Origin: Acidimicrobiales bacterium
Lineage (GTDB): Bacteria; Actinomycetota; Acidimicrobiia; Acidimicrobiales; Acidimicrobilacustridaceae
NCBI GenBank assembly: GCA_025455885.1
Contig: JALOLR010000015.1
Span: forward strand, 1 to 64,000
DNA: 64,000 nt
Direction: 5' to 3'
Made by a program: the position numbers and the translations under genes. Below, piece by piece: positions 9,135 through 17,404 of the stretch; the stretch's first letter is position 1; every line of letters begins with the position of its first letter. Under the pieces are notes generated by a model. It was not told where the DNA came from, did no database searches, and worked only from the letters and a program-made list of their open reading frames with translations.

Positions 9135-10424
9135 ATGTCCCCGCTGCCCCCTGAAGTCCGACGACCGGTGCGAGCTGTCGTGATCGGCGCGCTCGTGGTG
9201 GCGGTCGTGGCCGGGGGCGGCGGACGGGTCGGGGCCGAGGACGTGCGCCAGGAGCGGGCGCGGGTGCAGGCCGAGCGGGCCGAGGTGGCCACGCAGGTGG
9301 ACGTCCTCCAGGCCGACCAGGCCCGGGTGAGCGAGGCCCTGGCGGCCATCGAGGCCAACGTCCGCACACAGGAGCAGGTCGCCGCCGAGGCGGCCCGTGC
9401 CGCCGAGACCGCGGCGGCCGAGGCCGAGAGTGCTCGCGTCGCCGCCGAGGCCAGCGAGGCCGAGCTGGCCGAGCTGCGCGTCCGGCTGACCCGCCTCGCG
9501 GTGTCCGCCTACGTCGACCCCCCCGGCGAGGACCTCCTGCGCCGCTTCGAAGCGGGCTCGGCCCAGGAGGACGCCACCCGTCGGGCGTTCATGGCGATGC
9601 GCTCGGGGCGCGACGTCGACGTGATCGACCAGGTGCGGGCGGTGCAGCGCCGGCTCGAGGACGAGGTCCGCCGTGCCGAGGCCGCCCGGGTCGAGGCCGA
9701 GGCCACCCAGGCGTCGGCCCAGGCCGCGGTCGAATCGCTCGGCGAGGCCCGGAGCGCCCAGCAGGGCTTCGCAGAGCAGGTCCGCCAGCGTCTCGGCTCG
9801 AGGCTCGCCGAGGCCGCCGCGCTGGCCGGCCTCGACGCCGGCCTCGCCGACCGCATCGCCGCCGAGGAGGCGGCCCTCGCCGCGGCGGTGGCCCGCGTCG
9901 CTCCGCCCGCCGAGGCCGCCGCGCCCCCGACGGGTGGTCAGGCCCCGGGCCCGGCTCCCGGGGGTGGGCCCGCCCCGGCCCCCGCCCCTGCGCCCCCGCC
10001 CCCGACGACCCGTCCGGTGCCCCGCCCGCCCACCCCGTCGCTGCGGACCGTGGGAGGCATCACCGTCAACGTGGCCATCGCCGACCAGCTGGCCGGTCTG
10101 CTCGACGCCGCCCGGGCCGACGGCATCGTGCTCGGCGGGTCGGGCTACCGGGACATCAACGCCCAGATCCAGCTCCGGCGACAGAACTGCGGCACGTCCG
10201 ACTACGCCATCTGGGACATGCCGCCCGACCAGTGCAGCCCCCCGACGGCACGCCCGGGGCTGTCGCTGCACGAGCAGGGTCTGGCCGTCGACTTCACCGC
10301 CAACGGCCGGTTCATCACCAGCCGCAGCGATCCCGGGTTCGTCTGGTTGGCGGCCAACGCCGGCCGCTTCGGCTTCCGGAACCTCCCGAGCGAACCCTGG
10401 CACTGGTCGCTCAGCGGGGGATGA
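9135..10424 (+). CDS. Secreted coiled-coil protein with M15 (VanY-like) D,D-carboxypeptidase domain
   Basis: 429 residues. An N-terminal signal or anchor segment (AVVIGALVVAVVAG) is followed by ~230 residues of Ala/Glu/Arg-rich coiled coil, a Pro/Ala linker (about 265-300), and a C-terminal peptidase. The zinc site is SLHEQGLAVDF (S-x-H-x6-D type) and EPWHWS supplies the last His. The family trims D-Ala-D-Ala ends of peptidoglycan stem peptides outside the cell. The coiled coil recalls the regulatory arms of NlpC/P60 and M23 cell-division hydrolases, so a division or wall-remodelling role is plausible. The ATG is preceded by GAGAGG. The gene stands alone. Confidence 0.85.
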   Translation: MSPLPPEVRRPVRAVVIGALVVAVVAGGGGRVGAEDVRQERARVQAERAEVATQVDVLQADQARVSEALAAIEANVRTQEQVAAEAARAAETAAAEAESARVAAEASEAELAELRVRLTRLAVSAYVDPPGEDLLRRFEAGSAQEDATRRAFMAMRSGRDVDVIDQVRAVQRRLEDEVRRAEAARVEAEATQASAQAAVESLGEARSAQQGFAEQVRQRLGSRLAEAAALAGLDAGLADRIAAEEAALAAAVARVAPPAEAAAPPTGGQAPGPAPGGGPAPAPAPAPPPPTTRPVPRPPTPSLRTVGGITVNVAIADQLAGLLDAARADGIVLGGSGYRDINAQIQLRRQNCGTSDYAIWDMPPDQCSPPTARPGLSLHEQGLAVDFTANGRFITSRSDPGFVWLAANAGRFGFRNLPSEPWHWSLSGG

Positions 10425-10469
10425 CCCTGCGGGACCGGGAGGCGTCGACCTGCTCGGTAGGGTGACGCC

Positions 10470-10706
10470 GTGAGCCCCGAGGTCATCGAACGACCCGACA
10501 CCCGCCCCTCCGACCCTGATCTCGAGGAGGGGAAGGTGGCGCACATCATCCGCAAGGACGACCAGATGCGTGGCTACGTGATGGGTGAGGAGGTCGTCGC
10601 GCTGTGCGGCGTCCGGTTCGTGCCGACCCGTGACCCCGAGCGCTATCCGGTGTGCGACGCGTGCAAGGCGACGCTGGCCCGGTTGCGGGGGAGCGGCGGC
10701 AACTGA
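10470..10706 (+). CDS. DUF3039 small protein with CxxC
   Basis: 78 residues, matching the actinobacterial DUF3039 pattern: acidic N-terminus, HIIRKDDQMRGYV, then ALCGVRFVP and VCDACKATLARL. The cysteines (one in ALCG, a pair in CDAC) suggest a small zinc ribbon. Function unknown. It starts with GTG exactly 6 bases after TAGGGT (10458-10463), so the transcript is probably leaderless. Its end overlaps the start region of the GH76-like gene. Confidence 0.82.
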   Translation: MSPEVIERPDTRPSDPDLEEGKVAHIIRKDDQMRGYVMGEEVVALCGVRFVPTRDPERYPVCDACKATLARLRGSGGN

Positions 10707-11752
10707 GCGACGCCGACCGGGCCGGGGCGGCGTGGTCGGCGCTGGTCGACCTGTACCTCGACCGCGGGCGGGGAGGTCGGGTGAAGGTGCGCGACCAGCC
10801 GGGGAGCTTCTCCCCGGTGGCGGCGCTCTGGCCGCTGACCCAGGTGATGGCCGGAGCCCTCCACGTCGCCCGGCTCCACGGTGACGACGAGCTCGTGGCA
10901 CCCCTGTTCGCCCTGCTCGACGGGTACCGGCCCCGCCGGAGTGACGGCTACCTGCCGTTCCCCGGCCGGCCACCGCTCTACTACGACGACAACGCGTGGG
11001 TGGGCCTGGTCCAGGTGCAGGCGGCGTTCCTCGCCTCGGCCCGAGGGGACCGGGCGGCCGCCGACGGCTTCGGCGCCGCGGCGTTGCGCACGTTCCACGT
11101 CGTGGCGGCCGGGCAGCGCCCGGACGGGGCGGTCCGGTGGCGGGATCGGCCCGACAGCCCGGTGAACACCTGCGCCACCGCACCTCTGGTGCAGCTGGCG
11201 CTGCGGCTGGCGGCGCACGACGAGCCCGGCGAGCGCCGCGACCGGCTCGTTGCGGTGGCCGCCGCCGCCGACGGCGCGCTCGCCCGGCTGCTCCGGCGCG
11301 ACGACGCCCTCTATGCCGATCACGTCGAGCCCGACGGTCGGGTCGATCCCGCCGTCTGGGCCTACAACCAGGGGACCCCGGCCGGGGCCGACGTGTCGTG
11401 GTGGCGCCTGACCGGCGACGAGTCCCGTCTCGAACGGGCCGCGGCCACGGCCACCGCGTCGCTCCGGCTCTTCGCCGGCGAACGGCTGTGGGTGCACCCA
11501 CCGGTGTTCGTGGCGGTGTGGTTCCGCAACCTGTTGACCCTCCACGCCGTTCGCCCCGTGCCCGGGCTGCTCGACGCACTCGACGGCTATCTGGACCGGG
11601 TGTGGCGGGAGGCGCGCCATCCGGGGTCGGGGGCGTTCGGCGGCGGCGGCCTGGGGCGCTACGGCGACGGTGGGGTGATCGATCACGCCGGCCTCACCCA
11701 GCTGTACGCCCTGCGGGCCTGGGACCCGCGGTGGTGGCCCGAGATCTGCTGA
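10652..11752 (+). CDS. GH76-like six-hairpin glycosidase family protein
   Basis: Up to 366 residues. YYDDNAWVGL near residue 110 holds the Asp-Asp pair that GH76 alpha-1,6-mannanases use as catalytic residues, and YNQGTPAGADVSWW near 240 is the second conserved block of the fold. No signal peptide is visible, so it is probably cytoplasmic, unlike secreted mannanases; a related thiol-disulfide/sugar-epimerase-type (alpha/alpha)6 protein is the alternative. The start is uncertain: GTG at 10652 or 10661 overlaps DUF3039 by about 50 bases, and no downstream ATG fits before the conserved sequence. Confidence 0.65.
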   Translation: MRRVQGDAGPVAGERRQLSDADRAGAAWSALVDLYLDRGRGGRVKVRDQPGSFSPVAALWPLTQVMAGALHVARLHGDDELVAPLFALLDGYRPRRSDGYLPFPGRPPLYYDDNAWVGLVQVQAAFLASARGDRAAADGFGAAALRTFHVVAAGQRPDGAVRWRDRPDSPVNTCATAPLVQLALRLAAHDEPGERRDRLVAVAAAADGALARLLRRDDALYADHVEPDGRVDPAVWAYNQGTPAGADVSWWRLTGDESRLERAAATATASLRLFAGERLWVHPPVFVAVWFRNLLTLHAVRPVPGLLDALDGYLDRVWREARHPGSGAFGGGGLGRYGDGGVIDHAGLTQLYALRAWDPRWWPEIC

Positions 11753-11810
11753 GCGACGGCGTGGGGGCGGCCTCGGCGCGTGGCGGCCCGCGGCTCCTAC
11801 CCTGCCCGAC

Positions 11811-12698
11811 GTGGGCGACGCGAACCGGTGGTGGACGGTGCGGGTGGTCGTGCCGGCCCCCGACGCCGAGGCGGCCGTCGCCGTGCTGTGGTCGGCGGGG
11901 GTCGCGGGCATCGAGGAGCGCCCCGGCGGCGACGCCCCCACCGGCGAGCGGCATCTGCTGGCCGGCGTCGAGGGAGCCGCGGTGGACGCCGTCCTCGATG
12001 CCCTGGGCGCCCGCTGGGAGGTCGAGGTCCTCCCCGTCGCCGGCGACGAGTGGCTCGACGAGTGGCGTCGTTGGGCCCGGCCGTGGCGGGCGGGCCGGCG
12101 CTTCGTGGTGGTGCCGAGCTGGCAGGAGCCGCCGCCCTGGGCGGGTGACGACGACGTGGTGCTGGCCATCGACCCGGGCCGGGCCTTCGGCAGCGGTGCC
12201 CATGCCACCACCCGGCTCTGCCTCGCCGTCCTCGAGGACCGGGTGGCGCCCGGTGCCCGGGTCGTGGACGTGGGGTGCGGGAGCGGTGTGCTGGCCGTCG
12301 CCGCGGCGCGGTCGGGCGCCGCCCACGTCGAGGCCGTGGACGTGGACCCCGAGGCGGTCCGCGTGACCGCGGTCAACGCGGCGCGCAACGGGGTGGCCGA
12401 CCGGGTGCGCGCCTCGTCGAGCGGGGTCGACGAGCTGACCGCGACCGCCGACGTCGTGGTGGCCAACATCGGCGCCTCGGTCCTGGTGGCGCTGGCCCCG
12501 GCTCTGGTGAGGGCCACCGCCCAGGGGGGCTCGCTGGTGCTGAGCGGACTGCTGAGCGACCAGCTCGGCGGCGTCGCGACGGCGTTCGCCGCCGCCGGGG
12601 CCGCCCCGGTCGACGACGGGGTCGAGGGGGAGTGGCACGTCCTCGTGCTGGAGCATCGACCCAGCCGGGGCGGATCAGGGCCGCGGGCGCGCCGATAG
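11811..12698 (+). CDS. prmA: Ribosomal protein L11 methyltransferase PrmA
   Basis: 295 residues. An N-terminal substrate domain (about 1-110) contains DEWLDEWRRWARPW, the usual PrmA linker motif. The SAM domain has DPGRAFGSGAHATTRLCL, VVDVGCGSGVLAVAAA and the catalytic-pocket motif VVVANIGASVL. The enzyme methylates ribosomal protein L11. The GTG start lies 7 bases after TACCCT (11798-11803), fitting a leaderless transcript. Confidence 0.9.
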   Translation: MGDANRWWTVRVVVPAPDAEAAVAVLWSAGVAGIEERPGGDAPTGERHLLAGVEGAAVDAVLDALGARWEVEVLPVAGDEWLDEWRRWARPWRAGRRFVVVPSWQEPPPWAGDDDVVLAIDPGRAFGSGAHATTRLCLAVLEDRVAPGARVVDVGCGSGVLAVAAARSGAAHVEAVDVDPEAVRVTAVNAARNGVADRVRASSSGVDELTATADVVVANIGASVLVALAPALVRATAQGGSLVLSGLLSDQLGGVATAFAAAGAAPVDDGVEGEWHVLVLEHRPSRGGSGPRARR

Positions 12699-12707
12699 GT
12701 TGGCGTG

Positions 12708-13085
12708 ATGAGCGAACCCACCAAGCCCGAGGTGTCCATCCCCGACGAGGCGGCTCCTGTCGAGCTCGTGATCGAGGACCTCGACGTCGGTGACGGCGCC
12801 GAGGCCGTCGCCGGGTCCAACGTGACCGTCCACTACGTCGGCGTGGCCTGGAGCACCGGCCAGCAGTTCGACGCCTCGTGGGACCGCCGGGACACCTTCG
12901 AGTTCCGCCTCGGGGCCGGCCAGGTCATCACCGGGTGGGACGAGGGCGTGCAGGGGATGAAGGTCGGGGGCCGTCGGCGTCTGACGATCCCGCCCCACAA
13001 GGGCTACGGCGACCGCGGCGCCGGCGGGGTGATCCGGGGCGGCGAGACGTTGGTCTTCGTCGTCGACCTCGTCAACGTCGGGTGA
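12708..13085 (+). CDS. FKBP-type peptidyl-prolyl cis-trans isomerase
   Basis: 125 residues, a single cytosolic FKBP domain without signal peptide. TVHYVGVAWSTGQQFDASW, the catalytic-pocket GQVITGWDEGVQGMKVGG, and IPPHKGYGDRGAG are the standard strands and loops; the pocket Trp and Tyr are present. It catalyses X-Pro isomerisation in protein folding. The second of two adjacent start codons was chosen because TAGGTT (12696-12701) ends exactly 6 bases before it. It overlaps the end of mftF by 14 bases. Confidence 0.92.
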   Translation: MSEPTKPEVSIPDEAAPVELVIEDLDVGDGAEAVAGSNVTVHYVGVAWSTGQQFDASWDRRDTFEFRLGAGQVITGWDEGVQGMKVGGRRRLTIPPHKGYGDRGAGGVIRGGETLVFVVDLVNVG

Positions 13086-14532
13086 GCGACGTCCGCCATC
13101 TGGTGTAGCGGCCCGGCCGGGGCCAGCTCGTGAGCTCCGGCACCAGCGGATCGGCGGTGCGCGCCCGGGCCGAGCCCGCCCACACGCCCGCGGCATAGGC
13201 GGCCTGGTCGGCCAGCCGGAACGCCACCCATCGCACCGGGTCGAGCGGTGGTCGCGTCCGTGCCCAGTCCCACAGCGGTGGGCCCACGGCGGCGGCCACG
13301 ACCACCCGGCGGCCCCGGCGTGACGTCACCCCGATGGCGACGGCCAACGGCCACCACGGGCGCACCACCGCGTCGCTCAGCATGCGGGCGGTGGCGAGGT
13401 GGGCCTGCGCGGCGATGCGCGACGCGACGGGGAACGGGTGGTCCAGCGACGCCAGTCCGCGGGCCAACAGGTCCACCGTCGTCGCACCGGCGACCGCGGC
13501 GGCCAGGGGGTGCCCGGTGCCCAGCAGACCCCACACGGCGATGCTCCACGGCGACGCCTCGACGGGGGCGAGGGCGCCGGGGTGGCGAACGGCGAGGGGC
13601 CCGGCCGAGGTTCCGTAGTCGAAGCGCCGGCGCAACCACGCCGCCGGGGCCGTGCGGTGGTGGTGGACGACCTCGACGGTGGGCTCGTAGCGCACCGACC
13701 ACCCGGCCTCGTCGAGCCGCCACACGAGGTCGACGTCCTCCCCGACCGCCATGGTCTCGTCGAAGCCGCCCAGGCCGCGGACCACGTCGGTCCGTGCCAC
13801 GAGCGCCGCGGAGGGCACGTAGGCGACCCGGGTCCGGGCCCGCACCCGTGACGGGAGGGCGCCGAGGTCGAGTGGGGAGCGGTTCGCCTCGTAACGGGCC
13901 AGCGCGGGTGCGCCGGTCGTGTCGGGCGACGTGACCCGCGGAGCGACGGCGGCCACGAGGGGATCGCCGAAGTGGCCGACCAGCCCGTCGAGCCAGGTCG
14001 TGTCGGGGACGCAGTCGGCGTCCACGAACGCCGTCAGCGGGGTCCGCACGTGCCCCAGACCGGTGTTGCGAGCCGCGGAGGGCCCTCCGCAGGTCTCGCG
14101 TCGCACCACTTCGACGGCGCCGCCCGGGCCGGCCAGCGGGGTCTCGCTGGCGTCGTCGACCAGGATCACCCGGGTGTGCCCCGACGCCGCCACGAGCTGC
14201 TCGGCGAGGGTCGGGTGGAGCCGGCCTCGCACCGGGACGACCACCGTGACGTCGTCCCGGTCGAGCCCGCACCGCGGGAGGTCGGGGTGGGCGAGCCCAC
14301 CGTCGAGGAGGCGGCGGGCGAGCTCGGTGGCCGCCCGTCCGGCGGGGACGGGCTCGCCGACGGCCAGGCGGTGCACGAGCGCGGCACCGTGCTCCGTGAG
14401 GCGGGCGAGGCGCAGTGGCGACCCTCCGAGCAGCACCCGGCCGTCCTCGATCACGCGCACCGAGGGGTCGAGGGTGAGGGTGAGGCCCTCGAGGTCGTCG
14501 GCGGGGAGGGGGACGGCCCTCGGGTCCGTCAC
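13072..14532 (-). CDS. mftF: Mycofactocin glycosyltransferase MftF
   Basis: 486 residues. A ~85-residue N-terminal domain is followed by a GT2 domain (about 90-330) with DVTVVVPVRGR, ILVDDASETPL and the DxD-type FVDADCVPD, then ~150 residues rich in hydrophobic stretches that probably touch the membrane. This layout matches MftF, which in mycobacteria adds a beta-1,4-glucose chain to premycofactocin. It overlaps mftE by four bases (ATGA), so the two are translationally coupled. mftA-D lie over 10 kb away. The assignment rests on architecture plus mftE and the rest of the pathway in the window. Confidence 0.88.
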   Translation of the reverse strand: MTDPRAVPLPADDLEGLTLTLDPSVRVIEDGRVLLGGSPLRLARLTEHGAALVHRLAVGEPVPAGRAATELARRLLDGGLAHPDLPRCGLDRDDVTVVVPVRGRLHPTLAEQLVAASGHTRVILVDDASETPLAGPGGAVEVVRRETCGGPSAARNTGLGHVRTPLTAFVDADCVPDTTWLDGLVGHFGDPLVAAVAPRVTSPDTTGAPALARYEANRSPLDLGALPSRVRARTRVAYVPSAALVARTDVVRGLGGFDETMAVGEDVDLVWRLDEAGWSVRYEPTVEVVHHHRTAPAAWLRRRFDYGTSAGPLAVRHPGALAPVEASPWSIAVWGLLGTGHPLAAAVAGATTVDLLARGLASLDHPFPVASRIAAQAHLATARMLSDAVVRPWWPLAVAIGVTSRRGRRVVVAAAVGPPLWDWARTRPPLDPVRWVAFRLADQAAYAAGVWAGSARARTADPLVPELTSWPRPGRYTRWRTSLTRR

Positions 14533-15215
14533 GGGTGTGCGAACCCGTCGACCACGCCGCCGAGGTCGGCCACGAGGCCGTCGAGCAGTCGGGCTCCTTC
14601 TTCGGCGGTGGCCCCGGCGGGGTCGCCGAGGACGCCGTTGGCGGCCACCGAGATCACTCCGCCCCGGCGGAGGTCGTCGATGACGTCGGCCAGTGGCGCG
14701 GTGATCCCCGCCTCGGCCCGGTCGAGGCGCACCGCCGCGGGGTCGACGGCCAGCATGATCGACGTCTCGGTGCGGCCGGCGTGGTGGTCACCCCCGGGCA
14801 CGGACGCGTGCCAGGCCCGCACGGACCGGCCCTCGGCGCGGAGGGTGGCGACCGCCCGGGCCAGCGGCTCGGCGTTGCCGCCGTGCCCGCAGACGACGAC
14901 CACACCGCGGAAGTGGTCGGCCGACCGGCACAGCTCGACGACGACCAGCTCGAGCGCCGCCCGGCCGATGGAGAGGGTGCCCGGGAAGCCGGCGTGCTCG
15001 CCGCTCGATCCCACGGGCAGCGCCGGCGCCACCACCACCCCGGGGCGGGCGCGGGCGACGCGCTCGGCGACGACCGCGGCGATGCGGGTGTCGGTGTCGA
15101 GGGGGAGGTGCGGGCCGTGCTGCTCGGTGCTGCCGAGGGGCACCAGCAGCAGAGGGGCCGGTTCGAGCGCCTCGACGTCGGGCCACGTCAGCCCGGCGAG
15201 GTGGGACGACGTCAT
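14529..15215 (-). CDS. mftE: Mycofactocin precursor peptidase MftE (creatininase family)
   Basis: 228 residues. LGSTEQHGPHLPLDTDT carries the Glu, His and Asp metal ligands of the creatininase fold, and CGHGGNAEPL is the second signature. MftE releases the C-terminal Val-Tyr-derived unit from MftA after MftC action. I chose the ATG giving MTSSHLAGL because it sits just before the conserved core; an upstream start would add 40 low-complexity residues and overlap the acyltransferase gene. A 40-base gap separates it from the acyltransferase upstream. Confidence 0.88.
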   Translation of the reverse strand: MTSSHLAGLTWPDVEALEPAPLLLVPLGSTEQHGPHLPLDTDTRIAAVVAERVARARPGVVVAPALPVGSSGEHAGFPGTLSIGRAALELVVVELCRSADHFRGVVVVCGHGGNAEPLARAVATLRAEGRSVRAWHASVPGGDHHAGRTETSIMLAVDPAAVRLDRAEAGITAPLADVIDDLRRGGVISVAANGVLGDPAGATAEEGARLLDGLVADLGGVVDGFAHP

Positions 15216-15255
15216 CGCGGCCAGCTTCGCGCCCCGGTCCGCGAGGGTGCGTCGA

Positions 15256-17334
15256 TCATCCGGCCGAGGCGGCGGCCTTGGCGCCCAGCACGTCGATGAC
15301 GGTGTTGGCGATGGCGGTGGCGGCGCGTCGCTCACCCGCGGCGGCTTCGGGGCGGACGCATCCCCGGGCCGGGAAGTCGGCGTCGGTGCAGAAGTGCAGG
15401 CCGTCGACGAAGCGGACCGGGACCGTGCCGTCCTCCCGGCACCCGGCCTCGTCGGGTCCGGCGCACGGCATCCGCCACAGGTAGGTGCCGTCCACGTCGC
15501 GCAGGAAGCGTCCCGCGTCGACCAGGGTCACGTTCTGGGGGTCGGCGAGCGCCAGGAGGCCGTAGTGCTCGACCTCGAGGTCGATGCCGGGCTGCAGCTC
15601 CTCCATCCCCCCGGCGGGGATGGACACGCTCGGCACGAGGAAGACGTGGGTGCCCTGGGACGTCCAGGTGGCGACGAGCTCGTCGACCGTGCGGTGCCAG
15701 GGGTCGCCGCAGCGGTCGTCGTAGGCGACGAACAGGAAGAGGATGGCGGCATCGGGGCGGGTCTCGGGATCGGTGGCCTGCTCCCGGATGGCGGCCGCCT
15801 CGTCGCACAGGAGGAAGTCGGGTGGGTTGACCGTGACCATCTCGACGCCCCGACGGCCGAGGATGTCCGTCAGGCACGGCCGTACTTCGCCGGCGAGGGA
15901 GTTCCCGATGTGGGTGACGGTCAGCGTCCCGTCCGGCGACAGCGGTGCGACGTCGGGTTCGGCGACGTCGCAGCGGGGGCTGGTGGCGTAGCTCCCCGTC
16001 GTCGTGACCAGCTGCGCCGAGGGTGCAGGGCCTTCGGGGGCCACGGGGATCGCCGGGTTCGCGATCACCGGTACCAGGAAGCCCAGGCTCAAGGCCGCGA
16101 CGGCGACGGGCGTGACCCACAGTCGCCGTCTCCCGCCCCAGTCGAGCCCCCGGTGGCGGATCGGCTGCTCGACGAGGTGGTAGCTGGCCAGCGAGGCACC
16201 GAGGGTCAGGGCGCTGCGCAGCGCGAAGAGGGCCGGTTCGCCGAGCCCGGTGGACTCGGCGGTCACCCACACGGTGATCGGCCAGTGCCAGAGGTAGACG
16301 CCGTAGGAGATCAGCCCCATCCCCACGAGCGGACGGACACCGAGGACCCGGGCCAGCGGGTTGCGGCCCCCTTGGCCGGCTCCGAGGAGCACCGCCCCGA
16401 AGACGAGGGCGATCACGGCGTAGCCGCCCGCGTACAGCCACTCGTCGGAGGTCTCGACCCGGAACGTGGCCACGAGCAGGGCGACCACCCCGAGCGAGCC
16501 GAGGGCGATGACCGGGATCCTCCACGGACCGGGCACCTGGGGTCGGCCGGCGGTCACGGCGCCGATGGCGGCGCCGACGAGGATCATGAAGACCCTCGTG
16601 TCGGTGCCGTAGTAGAGCCGGTCGAGGTCGGCCCCGTTGCGGTACAGCGCCACCATCCAGCCGGCCGAGGCGACGGCCAGCACCGCGGACACCACCGCCA
16701 GGGCCGGACGCACCGACGGGTGGCCGTGGCGACCTCGCGCCCCGAACCGGCGGACCGCCGCGGCGGTGGCGAGGGCCACCAGCGGCCACAGGACGTAGAA
16801 CTGCTCCTCGATGGCGAGCGACCACATGTGGCGCAGCGGGCTCGGATCGCTCTGGATGAACTGCATCACGTAGGACTGGCCGCTGGCGATGAAGCGCCAG
16901 TTGGCCACGTAGAAGAGCGATGCCAACCCGTCGAGGCCGAGTTGGTGGTTCTCGCTCGGCGTGGCGAAGACGAGCCCGTGCACGGCGACGACGGCGAGGA
17001 CGAGCAGCAGCGCGGGGAAGAGCCGGCGGGCCCGGCGGATCCAGAACCGGCCGAGGGCGATCCCCCCGTTCGAGTCCCACTCCGACACCAGCAGGCTGGT
17101 GATGAGGAAGCCGCTGAGCAGGAAGAACAGGTCGACGCCGAGGAACCCGCCCGGGGTCGCGCCGGGGGTGAAGTGGGACAGCACGACCACCACGACGGCC
17201 AGCCCCCGGAGGCCGTCGAGGGCGCGCAGGTGGGGGAAGCGCGCCGGCGTCGGGGTGGCCGGTTCCGAGGTGGTCGGCGGCTCCGGGTCGGGCGTCGTCG
17301 GATCGCCGGTGAGCGTGGTGGGGGGCGAGCTCAT
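15256..17334 (-). CDS. Acyltransferase-3 membrane protein with C-terminal SGNH domain (OafA-like)
   Basis: 692 residues. After a ~40-residue Pro/Thr-rich head comes the acyltransferase-3 signature LRALDGLRGLAVVVVVLSHF and ten or so TM segments (to about residue 410). A periplasm-side SGNH-hydrolase-like domain follows, with HIGNSLAGE as block I (Asn in place of the usual Asp, Ser kept) and VDGLHFC holding the DxxH block. Proteins of this build O-acylate sugars of envelope polymers or glycolipids. It lies 40 bases upstream of mftE on the same strand. TAACCT at 17346-17351 may be its own promoter, so operon unity with the VWA gene is uncertain. Whether it acts on the mycofactocin glycan is speculation. 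Confidence 0.85.
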   Translation of the reverse strand: MSSPPTTLTGDPTTPDPEPPTTSEPATPTPARFPHLRALDGLRGLAVVVVVLSHFTPGATPGGFLGVDLFFLLSGFLITSLLVSEWDSNGGIALGRFWIRRARRLFPALLLVLAVVAVHGLVFATPSENHQLGLDGLASLFYVANWRFIASGQSYVMQFIQSDPSPLRHMWSLAIEEQFYVLWPLVALATAAAVRRFGARGRHGHPSVRPALAVVSAVLAVASAGWMVALYRNGADLDRLYYGTDTRVFMILVGAAIGAVTAGRPQVPGPWRIPVIALGSLGVVALLVATFRVETSDEWLYAGGYAVIALVFGAVLLGAGQGGRNPLARVLGVRPLVGMGLISYGVYLWHWPITVWVTAESTGLGEPALFALRSALTLGASLASYHLVEQPIRHRGLDWGGRRRLWVTPVAVAALSLGFLVPVIANPAIPVAPEGPAPSAQLVTTTGSYATSPRCDVAEPDVAPLSPDGTLTVTHIGNSLAGEVRPCLTDILGRRGVEMVTVNPPDFLLCDEAAAIREQATDPETRPDAAILFLFVAYDDRCGDPWHRTVDELVATWTSQGTHVFLVPSVSIPAGGMEELQPGIDLEVEHYGLLALADPQNVTLVDAGRFLRDVDGTYLWRMPCAGPDEAGCREDGTVPVRFVDGLHFCTDADFPARGCVRPEAAAGERRAATAIANTVIDVLGAKAAASAG

Positions 17335-17404
17335 GAGGTCGGTCGAGGTTACCGGGGCGACCGGGGCCGGTCCCAGGCGGCACCCGGCCGGCCGGGCGGG
17401 ATCG

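Noticed and set aside
9135-10424. Ala/Glu-rich coiled-coil region considered as a DNA repeat
   Set aside because: Codons vary and no period is held at DNA level; it is ordinary coiled-coil composition.
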